DNA of 47,405 nt from JBFWPF01 sp050250135 (GTDB lineage Bacteria; Chlamydiota; Chlamydiia; Chlamydiales; JAFEGQ01): the NCBI GenBank assembly GCA_050250135.1, contig JBFWPF010000013.1, positions 1-47,405 on the forward strand, in the 5' to 3' direction. Made by a program: the position numbers and the translations under genes. The notes under the pieces were generated by a model. That model was not told the origin of the DNA. It did not search any database and saw nothing but the letters and a program-made list of their open reading frames with translations. This document shows, one piece after another, positions 13,482-21,168 of the stretch (the first letter of the stretch is position 1; the number at the start of each line of letters is the position of its first letter).

Positions 13482-14858
13482 CTAGCCATCCGTGAATTCT
13501 GATGTTCTGGATTTCTTCTCTATCTCAACAGCGATCTGGTCATTCATGTAGGAGTCGAAGTCCTCTTGGTTGAGCTTCACCAGCTCTTTAAGGGGAAGCC
13601 AAAGTTTTGTCCCGCAGGTATCAAACCTAGGTTCACCCACTACATCTGCACTGGCAAGGGTGATCTGCTGGTCAGGTCTTAGCCCATTGGTTCCCGTGAC
13701 TAGACGCAAAAATATATCGATTTTTTTGGTCGAGGTGCTAGGGTTTTTGATCCACTGCTTCATCTTATCGACCACATCATTGTAAGCGACCTCTTCGGCC
13801 AAGAAGAGCATTATCCGTGCCGCCAGCTTCTCTCGATCGGCGAATCCCTGGGCCTTCTCGCTAAAGTCGATGGGGTCAATTTTCCGAACCGCTTCCCAGG
13901 AGCGCTCGGGATAATCGGGGTAGGTGTCACACCACTCCTTCATCCCCTTAGCCATTCGCTGGATCTCCAGGAGGCGCTCCCGCACGTTGTAGCGCGTTAG
14001 CTCACCGGCCGCGTAATTGAAAAGCTGCTCCAGGGCGCTGGGCGTTTCATCTCGGTCAACCAGCGTATCCTGAAGGAACTTTGCAGCCTTCTCTTCCGTT
14101 GTCACAGAGGCTAGCATTTTGGAGTACCCCTCTGTGCTAGGAACGAAGGCGTCGATAACAGATCGGTAGAGCTCGGCCTGCCTTTGAACTGGGAGGTTGT
14201 CGATCTTCCCTTCTACCTCCTCTGCCGATAGGGAGAAGATAGCCTGGAAGAGGCGGGGGTCGGCATGCACGCCAGTGGAGAGGGTAGAATCGACCATCGG
14301 CTGAAAGACGTTGTTAGGTCTCGAATGGTAGCAGTAGGCGAGGAGGAAGCCCCAATGGCGATGAAGGTCACTTCTCTGGGTATCCAACGCTTTGCCAGCC
14401 GGGAGATACAGAGGGGGCTCTTTGGAACCCTGCAGATTGTCCTTAATGCTCTCACACAACAGGTACAGAAAGACTCGCCCTGGACCCCCTGCATCAATGG
14501 CGGGCCCTTTGGTCTCCTCGGTTTCCCAAAAGGTCACGACGGGCTTGGGGTCGGGATACCCAAAACTGGCTTTCACCATAAGCCCATCTAACAGCGGGCC
14601 GCTGTAGAGTAAGGGGTCTTTCTCGAACCCCGGTTTAAGGTCGACCTCAACATAGCTGCATCTGGCGCTGAAGATATGGGCCACCACCATGAGGGAGCCG
14701 ATGTTCATCCCCTTTAGTCGGTAGAGGGTGGAAGCGTTTCCGCTCGGCAGTGCAAAGACCCAGCGGACAAGGTTGTAGAGGGTAAGCGCGGTGCCCACTC
14801 CCACCACGGTTCTGGGGATCGTGGGATGGTCATTATAGAAACGAACCGCAATAGCCAT
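13482..14858 (-). CDS. Membrane-anchored HECT-type E3 ubiquitin ligase-like protein (2)
   Basis: A 458-residue paralogue of the downstream gene and first in the pair. Hydrophobic segments at about residues 17-36 and 51-65 make an Inc-like hairpin. HECT landmarks appear in order: PVVTFWETEETKGPAIDAGG at 106-125, followed by PGRVFLYLL; HWGFLLAYC; a long helical middle; IDIFLRLVTGTNGL (matching fLqFvTGtsrl); and RFDTCGTKLWLP with C415 as the candidate catalytic cysteine. The tail after LWLP is shorter in aromatic residues than usual HECT C-lobes and lacks the terminal GF. A candidate promoter and palindrome lie immediately upstream (14859-14894). A host-directed ligase on the inclusion membrane is the best hypothesis; activity is untested. 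Confidence 0.72.
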   Translation of the reverse strand: MAIAVRFYNDHPTIPRTVVGVGTALTLYNLVRWVFALPSGNASTLYRLKGMNIGSLMVVAHIFSARCSYVEVDLKPGFEKDPLLYSGPLLDGLMVKASFGYPDPKPVVTFWETEETKGPAIDAGGPGRVFLYLLCESIKDNLQGSKEPPLYLPAGKALDTQRSDLHRHWGFLLAYCYHSRPNNVFQPMVDSTLSTGVHADPRLFQAIFSLSAEEVEGKIDNLPVQRQAELYRSVIDAFVPSTEGYSKMLASVTTEEKAAKFLQDTLVDRDETPSALEQLFNYAAGELTRYNVRERLLEIQRMAKGMKEWCDTYPDYPERSWEAVRKIDPIDFSEKAQGFADREKLAARIMLFLAEEVAYNDVVDKMKQWIKNPSTSTKKIDIFLRLVTGTNGLRPDQQITLASADVVGEPRFDTCGTKLWLPLKELVKLNQEDFDSYMNDQIAVEIEKKSRTSEFTDG

Positions 14859-14894
14859 GGGTGTAAAATTCCTTTTTGCAAGGAAATTATACCC
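14859..14894 (-). promoter_or_regulatory. Palindrome covering the -10 box and Shine-Dalgarno of the HECT operon
   Basis: Arms of about 15 bases (GGGTGTAAAATTCCTT and AAGGAAATTATACCC) meet across a 5-base loop, directly abutting the start codon of the HECT-like gene at 14858. On the minus strand one arm holds TATAAT (14891-14886), with a weak -35 (TTCAAC) 17 bases upstream; the other holds the AAGGAA ribosome-binding sequence. It could be an operator at the promoter. If transcription starts further upstream in scpB, it would be an RNA hairpin hiding the ribosome-binding site. Confidence 0.5.
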
Positions 14895-14904
14895 TAACGA
14901 TCAA

Positions 14905-15480
14905 TTAAGTTGAAGGAAGTTTTGGTAAGTCGCTAATGGTCTTAAGGCCAAAGAGTTGCAAAAAGCGGGGGGTGACCCCATAGAGGGTGGGTTTGCCTGG
15001 CCCCTCCCCTTTGCCCACCTCGTCGATGAGTCCCCGCTCGAGCAGGGCGGTTACCGAGCCGGCTGAGTCGACCCCTCGGATCTGCTCGATCTGGGGGCGG
15101 GTGATCGGCCCCTTGTAGGCGACAATCGCCAGCACTTCGCTGGCAGCCGCGGAGAGCCGCTCGGTCCGCTTTCCGGGCGCCAGAGTGGCCAGGAAGGGGG
15201 CATACTCCTTTTTGGTCCTCAGGAGGTAGCCACCGGCGATCTCCTCAAGCGTAAAGCCGCGAGCGGCCGAAGCATACTCGTCCCGCATCTCTTGCAGCAG
15301 TGCCCCAATGGCCTTGGGGGGAAGGTCCTGAAAGGGCTCGACGATTGCCTTTAGTTTCGAGAGGGCAATGGGCTCATCGGTCGCAAAAAGAACGGCCTCG
15401 AGTATAGCCTTGACCTCACTCTTCAGCAGGGTCTTAGCCCCCTCCGAGATCTTCTCCTCAAAAAAATTGATCTCACCCAT
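14905..15480 (-). CDS. scpB: Segregation and condensation protein B
   Basis: A 191-residue ScpB, the kite-type winged-helix subunit of the bacterial SMC-ScpAB condensin, which bridges the ScpA kleisin and the SMC heads. Two winged-helix units are visible, with the conserved EVLAIVAYKGPITRPQIEQI and RGVDSAGSV...LLERGLI, and YGVTPRFLQLFGL near the end. The start at 15480 is chosen because it overlaps the scpA stop by 8 bases and is preceded by GAGAGG; a longer upstream frame exists but would run further into scpA. Confidence 0.93.
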   Translation of the reverse strand: MGEINFFEEKISEGAKTLLKSEVKAILEAVLFATDEPIALSKLKAIVEPFQDLPPKAIGALLQEMRDEYASAARGFTLEEIAGGYLLRTKKEYAPFLATLAPGKRTERLSAAASEVLAIVAYKGPITRPQIEQIRGVDSAGSVTALLERGLIDEVGKGEGPGKPTLYGVTPRFLQLFGLKTISDLPKLPST

Positions 15481-16168
15481 GACGCCTCTCAATCCAAATA
15501 TTTTTTTGTCCTCTATCAACGACGATCACCTCTTGGTGCTTCATCAGCTCGAGGAGGACGAGGAAGAGGGTAATCAGGTGTCCTCTCGGTCTCGAGGGGG
15601 CAAAGAGGTCCTCGAAGGCCACCGCGTTGTCCCGCTCCATCCGCTCCCGGAAGTAGGTCATGACCTCGGGGAGGGGCCACTCCTCCTCCTGAATAGGGGC
15701 GGGGCGGAAGGCCGCTTTTCGGAGGAGGTCGGCGACCATTTCGGCCAGGTCCGCTGAGGTGAGGGCCGTTTTGAGCTCGGTTTCCACCGGCGCATGCTCC
15801 TCCCGAAAGCCCCGTGGGAGGCGCTCTTGTTGCAGCTCCTCGCGCATCCCTAAGTCTTTGGCCAGCAGCTTGAAGGCGCAGTATTCTCGGATCTTATCGA
15901 GGATCTCTAAGCGGACATCGATCCCCTCCTCTTCCCCTTTGGCGCCGGGGAGGAGGGAGCGGCTCTTCAGGAGGAGGAGGAGGGAGGCGTGGGCCAAAAA
16001 GTCGCCCCCCTGTTCCAGCAGTCCCTCCTCTTCGAGCAGCTCATGGAACTGAGAGGTGACGGTGTGCAAGGGGATTTCAAGAATATCGATCTCACTCTTT
16101 TGTACGAGGTGGAGGAGGAGCTCTAGGGGGCCCTGGAAGTTCTCGAGCTTAAGGGAGACCGGTTGCAT
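15473..16168 (-). CDS. scpA: Segregation and condensation protein A
   Basis: A 231-residue ScpA kleisin, which closes the SMC ring for chromosome condensation and segregation. It has the typical N-terminus (LENFQGPLELLLHLVQKSEIDI when joined across its parts, residues 8-29), a variable acidic middle, and a C-terminal winged helix (RGHLITLFLVLLELMKH). It is coupled to scpB by an 8-base overlap. The intergenic region upstream contains tRNA-Phe on the opposite strand. Confidence 0.93.
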   Translation of the reverse strand: MQPVSLKLENFQGPLELLLHLVQKSEIDILEIPLHTVTSQFHELLEEEGLLEQGGDFLAHASLLLLLKSRSLLPGAKGEEEGIDVRLEILDKIREYCAFKLLAKDLGMREELQQERLPRGFREEHAPVETELKTALTSADLAEMVADLLRKAAFRPAPIQEEEWPLPEVMTYFRERMERDNAVAFEDLFAPSRPRGHLITLFLVLLELMKHQEVIVVDRGQKNIWIERRHG

Positions 16169-16227
16169 AGTAACCCCAGTATAGTGATTGCACCAAATCG
16201 CGGAAGGGCTATACTACCCCAACACTT

Positions 16228-16300
<73 letters not shown>

Positions 16301-16305
16301 TCTTT

Positions 16306-16475
16306 GGGGAGGGGGTTGGGGAGAGAATGGATGACCTCGCTCGCGGGGCAAGGGCCATCTCCTTCAATCCACTCCTCGGCCATAGCGCTTTGGCTATGGC
16401 CTTCGTCGCGGCTTTTGGAGCTGGCACCTGCCGCGCGTCGCGATCTCTACCCATTCTCTCCCCAACCCCCTCCCC
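16306..16475. repeat. Foldback element A, downstream of tRNA-Phe
   Basis: A 170-bp element with 25-bp perfect inverted ends (16306-16330 and 16451-16475), beginning GGGGAGGGGGTTGGGGAGAG. The middle arms pair imperfectly. The centre is a 9-bp hairpin, GGCCATAGC-GCTTTG-GCTATGGCC (16378-16401), flanked by CTCCTCGG and CTTCGTCGC, which are the same flanks as the copy after the 5S gene. It encodes no protein and fills the space between tRNA-Phe and the end of phr; it could also act as a bidirectional terminator. Confidence 0.78.
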
Positions 16476-16494
16476 CTTCCGCTTTGGCGTTCGT

Positions 16495-17745
16495 CTAGTG
16501 GAGGTTTTTGTATAGAGCTAGGGCTCTCTCTCTAGCCTCGGCGTGGTCGAGCATGGGCTCCACCACATCCTCGCCGACCCACCGCTCGACGTACCGCCTC
16601 TCAGGGTCGAACTTCTCGGCCTGCGAGGTGGGGTTAAAGATGCGGAAGTAGGGGGCCGCGTCGGCGCCGCAGCCGGCCACCCACTGCCACCCCATGCAGT
16701 TGTTGGGCAGATCGGCATCGACTAGGTGCCTTTCAAACCAGGCGGCCCCCTCTCGCCAGTCGATCAGCAGATCCTTAGTAAGGAAAGAGGCGGCGACCAT
16801 CCGGACCCGGTTGTGCATCCACCCCATCTCAGCAAGCTGCCGCATCCCCGCGTCAACCAGGGGAAAGCCGGTCCTCCCCTCCTGCCACCGCTTCAGATCC
16901 CCCTTGCTCCCCTTCCAGGGAAAGCGATCGAACTTGGGGTTGAAGTTCTCGGTATAGAGCTTGGGGTGGTGGGCGAGGAGGTGGTAGCAGAATTCCCGCC
17001 AGCCGAGCTCCCTTAGATAGGGCTCACTGCTCACCTTCCGGTAGAGGGTGCGGGGGCTGATCTCTCCAAAGTGGAGGTGGGGGGAGAGGCGGGAGGTTCC
17101 GTCGAGGTCGGGGCGGTCCCGATCGCGGCCGTAGTGTCGAACGGGTCCCCGAAGAAAGGCTTGGAGCCGCTTGTGGGCCCCCTCTTCTCCGGGTGTCCAG
17201 TAGTCGGAGAGGGGAGAGGTGACCTTCGGCAGACCTTCCCCTCGATAGGGTGAGGAGGGGCAGCGGCTGAGCCTGGGTTTGGGAAGAACATCGCCCTCGA
17301 TCCACTGGGAGGCCTGCCGCCAGAAGGGGGTGAAGACCTGGTAGGGTTTCCCGAGCCTTTCGGGCTCCACAAGGAGTGTGCCGGCGTGGGGGGTGACGAC
17401 GATGCCCCGCTCCTCAAGTCGCCTCTCAAGCCGATCGAGCGGCTCCTTGTAGGGGGGGACGTAGGGCTCGCTCCAAACGACCTCCTCTACACCCCCCTGT
17501 TTGCACACGCGGAGCACGACCTCCTCTAGCTTTCCCTTCTCAAACACCAGCCTGTGTCCCTCCTCCTTCAAGGCAGCATCGAGTGCTCTTAAGGATTCGC
17601 TCAGCCACCACTGTTGACTTTCCCCTATTGTCCAGCTGGGCCACACATAGAGGAGAAGGAGGGGCTTTCCCCGCTCAGCCGCAGCGGTGAGCGCTGGGTG
17701 ATCTTTTAGCCGCAGGTCGTGGGTGAAAAGGAGAAGGGTGGTCAT
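16495..17745 (-). CDS. phr: Deoxyribodipyrimidine (CPD) photolyase
   Basis: A 416-residue photolyase that uses FADH- and light to split cyclobutane pyrimidine dimers. The N-terminal antenna Rossmann domain starts LLLFTHDLRLKDHPAL. The FAD-binding helical domain has TSRLSPHLHFGEISPR (about 216-231), WREFCYHLL, FPLVDAGMRQLAEMGWMHNR (292-311), and DLPNNCMGWQWVAGCGADAAPYFRIFNP, read in two parts. The tryptophans of the electron-transfer chain and the NxxMGWQWVAGxGxDAAP signature are in place, indicating class I CPD photolyase. Two tandem palindromes lie just upstream (17759-17801). A light-dependent repair enzyme implies exposure outside a dark host tissue. Confidence 0.96.
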   Translation of the reverse strand: MTTLLLFTHDLRLKDHPALTAAAERGKPLLLLYVWPSWTIGESQQWWLSESLRALDAALKEEGHRLVFEKGKLEEVVLRVCKQGGVEEVVWSEPYVPPYKEPLDRLERRLEERGIVVTPHAGTLLVEPERLGKPYQVFTPFWRQASQWIEGDVLPKPRLSRCPSSPYRGEGLPKVTSPLSDYWTPGEEGAHKRLQAFLRGPVRHYGRDRDRPDLDGTSRLSPHLHFGEISPRTLYRKVSSEPYLRELGWREFCYHLLAHHPKLYTENFNPKFDRFPWKGSKGDLKRWQEGRTGFPLVDAGMRQLAEMGWMHNRVRMVAASFLTKDLLIDWREGAAWFERHLVDADLPNNCMGWQWVAGCGADAAPYFRIFNPTSQAEKFDPERRYVERWVGEDVVEPMLDHAEARERALALYKNLH

Positions 17746-17758
17746 GGTAACCCGTACT

Positions 17759-17801
17759 ATCCACCACCAAGTGGTGGATATTCAACCACCAAGTGGTGGA
17801 T
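17759..17801. repeat. Two tandem palindromic sites upstream of phr
   Basis: Two copies of the 17-mer ACCACCAAGTGGTGGAT lie at 17763-17779 and 17785-17801, 22 bases apart start to start (two helical turns). The first extends to a 9-bp stem with a CAA loop (ATCCACCAC...GTGGTGGAT). They lie 14-56 bases before the phr start and after the F-box-like gene. They may be paired operators for phr or a terminator/attenuator structure. Confidence 0.55.
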
Positions 17802-17809
17802 TTTCGAGG

Positions 17810-19387
17810 TTACTGAAAGAGGGAAGGGAGCTTTTGGTCAAAGGTAAGGTGGTGAAGGGCATTGTAGTCGTCGTTCATCACCGTCGACTGAATGACTAAG
17901 CTGGGGTAGCCATTGGAGAGGAGGGAAAAGACCGGCCCAAAGAACGTCGCCTTCGACGGGACCGATTTGGGGATGGGCCATGTGGTGGTCTGACGGGTCT
18001 TGAGGTCCCAAAAGCGGAGGGTGTCGTCTTCGAGCAGAAGACCCTTATTCGTTTGGCAGGCGTTCCAGTCGCGGTTATGGGAGTCAAAAAGGAGCAATCC
18101 CTCACGGTTTCCGAAGCGGAGCGGGGTCGCCTGATCATATCGAACGGCATTGCCGGAAAAGGGGATCTTCTGCTCGGTGAGCTCTTTTGTGTCCACCACG
18201 ACCAGCACCTTTTCGTTCGAGGGCTGCCCCTTGGCATGGATATAGAGGTGGGGTCCACAGGACTTTAGGAGGGAGGGGCACTGGGGATATCCCGAAAGGG
18301 TGTATAGGGGACGGGTTGGGTCTTGGAGGGATACGATCTCGATTGACTGGGCACCGTTGTAGTAGGCTACGCCTGTTCCATCCTCGAGATCGACCCAGCA
18401 TGGCTGCGATTTTTGAGGGAAAAGGTGGCTAACCTCGCCGGTTTGGGTGTTGAGAAGAGGGGCAAAGTCGGGCCAAAAACGGGTCAATGCATACCATGCG
18501 CCCTGGTGCTGCCGAAGACCGAGGTCGCCTGAGGTCAAGCTGACGGACTGACTGGTGTTGCATGAGCTCTCTTGGCCCGTGGCCGGATCAATGGAATAAA
18601 GGGTTCCATTTTCACAAAAAGTGATCAGGGGAAAACACGAGATAAGCCGTCGACCTCCTCCTTGGGCCGGCCAGCTTTTTAGCTCTTCCCCTGTGTGGAG
18701 ATCCCAAACGCTAGCCGGTTGACCTCCTTGCATTAAATAGGGTGCTAGACTGGCAGTCAGCAGCGCCGGTCTGCCCTGCCAGTGGGTAGCCGCAAAACAG
18801 CCGTGCTCCAAGCGGAACTTTCGGGGAACCGCCACCTCTCCCCATGTCCATTTCCCCTTTGCCGCTCCCGCAAAGGCAACCCTCTGAAGGGTGCCCAAAA
18901 TATAGGAGTTAACCCCTTTAGGTTGAGGGCAATAAGGGTAGAATCGGGCGAGGAGTTTATGCCAGTTTAGGGCGCAGACCGCGTTTCGCAGCCCTCGGCA
19001 GCACTGGGAGAGCCGGATCAGGTCTTCCTCGGAATAGTCGGTCTCCAGTCGCTCCTTTAAAAGATCGGCCGAAAGAACGGAGAGGTCCCCAAGGGGCATG
19101 TTCCCAACCGGATCTCCTGTTTTAAGGGGCTCCTCGGGGAACACCGGGGGCGTAGAGGGTGGGGTGGCGAGGTAGAGGGCTCCGAGAAGGGCGCCTGTTA
19201 GCCCTAAGACACTGACCATCCGGTTGTTGAGGCGGACAGCATCGGTCAGGGCGTAAGGAAGCCGGACCCCTAGCTTATTGATAATCAAGGCGGCTACGAA
19301 GGCACTTCCCCCTATGACGACTCGCTCGCCCCAGTGGGGTGGGCGTGGAAGGGGGGCGCGTTCATGATAGGCAATAGCGCGATCCAT
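17810..19387 (-). CDS. Membrane-anchored F-box-like protein with beta-propeller-like repeats
   Basis: A 525-residue protein. Residues about 22-42 and 56-75 are two close hydrophobic segments (Inc-like hairpin). Residues about 97-150 read as an F-box: MPLGDLSVLSADLLKERL, then EEDLIRLSQCCRGLRNAV, then NWHKLLARFYP, matching Lp-x-ell-x-iL...dL-x-rlsxVcr-x-wr...lWrxl. The remaining 370 residues contain repeated beta-strand blocks with WDLHTGEELKSW, LYSIDPATGQE, PLLNTQTGEVSHLF and LRFWDLKTRQTTTW, typical of WD40/PQQ-like propellers that bind substrates. F-box plus propeller is the plan of SCF substrate receptors. Start: GGGAG lies before the ATG, and a promoter is at 19410-19438. It probably recruits host SKP1-Cullin1 to targets at the inclusion. 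The F-box is a weak motif call. Confidence 0.6.
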   Translation of the reverse strand: MDRAIAYHERAPLPRPPHWGERVVIGGSAFVAALIINKLGVRLPYALTDAVRLNNRMVSVLGLTGALLGALYLATPPSTPPVFPEEPLKTGDPVGNMPLGDLSVLSADLLKERLETDYSEEDLIRLSQCCRGLRNAVCALNWHKLLARFYPYCPQPKGVNSYILGTLQRVAFAGAAKGKWTWGEVAVPRKFRLEHGCFAATHWQGRPALLTASLAPYLMQGGQPASVWDLHTGEELKSWPAQGGGRRLISCFPLITFCENGTLYSIDPATGQESSCNTSQSVSLTSGDLGLRQHQGAWYALTRFWPDFAPLLNTQTGEVSHLFPQKSQPCWVDLEDGTGVAYYNGAQSIEIVSLQDPTRPLYTLSGYPQCPSLLKSCGPHLYIHAKGQPSNEKVLVVVDTKELTEQKIPFSGNAVRYDQATPLRFGNREGLLLFDSHNRDWNACQTNKGLLLEDDTLRFWDLKTRQTTTWPIPKSVPSKATFFGPVFSLLSNGYPSLVIQSTVMNDDYNALHHLTFDQKLPSLFQ

Positions 19388-19409
19388 AGCTCCCTTGATT
19401 TTTGTGAGT

Positions 19410-19438
19410 ATTTTAAAAGAAAGCGAATTAAATTACAA
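19410..19438 (-). promoter_or_regulatory. Sigma70-type promoter for the F-box-like gene
   Basis: On the minus strand the -35 TTGTAA (19438-19433) and -10 TAAAAT (19415-19410) are separated by 17 bases, placing the start about 15-17 bases upstream of the ATG at 19387. The region is much more AT-rich than its surroundings. Confidence 0.55.
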
Positions 19439-19829
19439 TTTTTTAATTCTGTAGGAGCTGAGGAAGTCGAGGATCAGGTGGCAGCTGTCGGCGACAAAGA
19501 GGCCGGCGAAGGCGGCAATAAAGTAGGGCTGGTAGTGAAGGAGCCACTTTTTGAGAGAGAGCTTGATCCCTAAGGTGAGGTGGATGAGGTAGAAGGCGGC
19601 AAAGGCATAGGTGTGAAAAGGGAAAGAGAGGACCCCGCGGAGGGAGCCGAGAGGGATCTGGTAGGCCAGATCGACGTCGGGACTCATAATATAGGGTGCC
19701 ATAGACAAAGGCGATGGCGGCGGTGATGGTGAGGGGGGAGGGGATGTGGGTAAAGAGGGCGACGCCGGCGAGGGAGAGGGGAAGGGCGATGAGAAGATTG
19801 ACCAGGGTGTGGGTTCGGTAGTTAGACAT
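19433..19829 (-). pseudogene. DUF2227-like membrane/metal-binding protein, frameshifted
   Basis: Two overlapping frames make one protein. The first begins MSNYRTHTLVNLLIALPLSL and runs to FVYGTLYY. The second continues with MSPDVDLAYQIPLGSLRGVL to ...LDFLSSYRIKKL. This is the layout I recall for DUF2227 (putative metal-binding, SPDxDL motif and membrane helices). Removing one T in the TATATTATG run near 19690 gives GTLYMSPDVDL in a single frame of about 131 residues. It is either a real inactivating frameshift or a one-base sequencing error. The start overlaps the next upstream gene by 8 bases. Confidence 0.7.
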
Positions 19830-20742
19830 GGTTCCTCATCCGGTCGAAGTCGCTGTGAATGTAGCGCCTGAGGTTGAACTGAAACTGGTGGAAGGCTAAG
19901 CGCCCCTCCGTTTCTGGGCAAGGGGCAATGGCGGGGGTAAGGGTGACATCGGGGTGGTCCCAAAGGGGGGATTTGGCGGGGAAGGTAGGAGGGGCGTCAA
20001 GGAAGAGGTGGCGGAATCTACCGGCGGTGGCGAGCCCTTCGAGGAGCTTTAGGTCAATCCCCTCAAGGCCGAGGAGGACCACAATCGCCCCCTCCCGGAT
20101 TAGGGTGAGGTCGTGATTGTTAAAGCCCGGGATAGGGGGAAGGATCGAGACCGCATCGGCGTTGGGCAGGAGGGAGGAGAGCTCATTGGTATCAAAATTT
20201 TTATGGCAATAGGGGTGGAAGGTCTTGTGTTCGGTGACCCCAAGGACCCTCATCCCAAGGCGGGTGGCATAGTCGGCGATCGCAAGGCCCCGGGGGGAGA
20301 GACCGACTTGGACTAGGGTTCTTCCCTTAAGGGACCAGAGGAGGCTCCGGTGGGGGCTCTCCCACAGGGCCCCCCTCTCCTTGCGGCTTTGAGACCAAAA
20401 GGGGAGCTCCTTGGCTGAGGCGAGGAGGGCCCCGATGACATACTCGGCGGTCTGGTAGACGTCGGGACTTTTGGTGGCGGTGACGACCAGGTTGGTCGCC
20501 GTATGGATCTTTGCTAAGCAGAGATTTGAGGTGATCGCTGAGGGGAGGTGGATCCAGCGGAGGCGGGGGGCCTTGTCAAGCTCCTCGGCGTCGAGTTGGC
20601 CCCCATAGAGGATTTCGACCTCGGCCCACTCCTCATCGGTAATCGACTCCCCCGAGAGGCGAATATTGTACTGAGGGAACTCGTCGTGGAGGAGTCTGAG
20701 TTCGGCCGGAGCTAGGGGGTCGCGGAGGAGGAGAGTGGGCAC
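19822..20742 (-). CDS. D-2-hydroxyacid dehydrogenase-like protein, catalytic residues degenerate
   Basis: A 306-residue protein with the two-domain layout of D-isomer 2-hydroxyacid dehydrogenases: an N-terminal substrate lobe (LRWIHLPSAITSNL), the QTAEYVIGALLASAKELPFW helix, then a nucleotide-binding fold from about residue 137. The usual GxGxxG is VGLSPRG, with the second Gly replaced by Ser. The catalytic Arg position (NxxRG) reads LLGLEG, and the histidine (TPHxxx) reads TPAIAP, so both appear lost; I find no clear glutamate equivalent. It probably keeps the fold but not the standard dehydrogenase chemistry. It stands upstream of the frameshifted DUF2227 gene and divergent from rplU, with about 100 bases between. 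Confidence 0.72.
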   Translation of the reverse strand: MPTLLLRDPLAPAELRLLHDEFPQYNIRLSGESITDEEWAEVEILYGGQLDAEELDKAPRLRWIHLPSAITSNLCLAKIHTATNLVVTATKSPDVYQTAEYVIGALLASAKELPFWSQSRKERGALWESPHRSLLWSLKGRTLVQVGLSPRGLAIADYATRLGMRVLGVTEHKTFHPYCHKNFDTNELSSLLPNADAVSILPPIPGFNNHDLTLIREGAIVVLLGLEGIDLKLLEGLATAGRFRHLFLDAPPTFPAKSPLWDHPDVTLTPAIAPCPETEGRLAFHQFQFNLRRYIHSDFDRMRNHV

Positions 20743-20841
20743 AGTAGCAGGAAAGGTTTTCCTTGCAGCTTATGAGATCTCTTCTATTGACCACAACCTG
20801 CGGCTGCCGTATAGTCCCCCTTGACTTATGGAGGAATTCCC

Positions 20842-21165
20842 ATGTCTAAAGAAGAGAAGTTTGCGATTATCCACACGGGCGGCAAGCAGCTCCGCGTTGC
20901 AACCGGTGATGTGGTCGATGTTGAGCTCCTGGGGCAAGAGGAGGGACCGGTCGAATTCCGCGAGGTCCTCCTTCTCTCAAGCGGAGGGGCGGTCAAGGTG
21001 GGTAAACCCCATGTCGATGGCGCTGCCGTTAAGGGGGAGCTTGTAGGGGATATCAAAGGTCCGAAGGTGATCGTGTTCAAATACAAGCGCCGCAAGAATA
21101 ACCACCGCAAAGTGGGCCACAGGCAGTCCTACTCGCGGGTGAAAATCACAGCAATTGAGGGGTAG
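20842..21165 (+). CDS. rplU: 50S ribosomal protein L21
   Basis: A 107-residue L21. The start at 20842 is set by GGAGG at 20830-20834 and the family N-terminus (FAIIHTGGKQLRVATGDVVDVE); an upstream in-frame codon at 20821 has no support. The C-terminus has FKYKRRKNNHRKVGHRQSY, the conserved basic tail that binds 23S rRNA. It is the first gene of rplU-rpmA-obg; the rpmA start is 3 bases after its stop. Confidence 0.97.
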   Translation: MSKEEKFAIIHTGGKQLRVATGDVVDVELLGQEEGPVEFREVLLLSSGGAVKVGKPHVDGAAVKGELVGDIKGPKVIVFKYKRRKNNHRKVGHRQSYSRVKITAIEG

Positions 21166-21168
21166 TCG

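Noticed and set aside
17759..17801. CRISPR-like array
   Set aside because: Only two short palindromic units with a 5-base gap; there are no spacers and no cas genes in the window.
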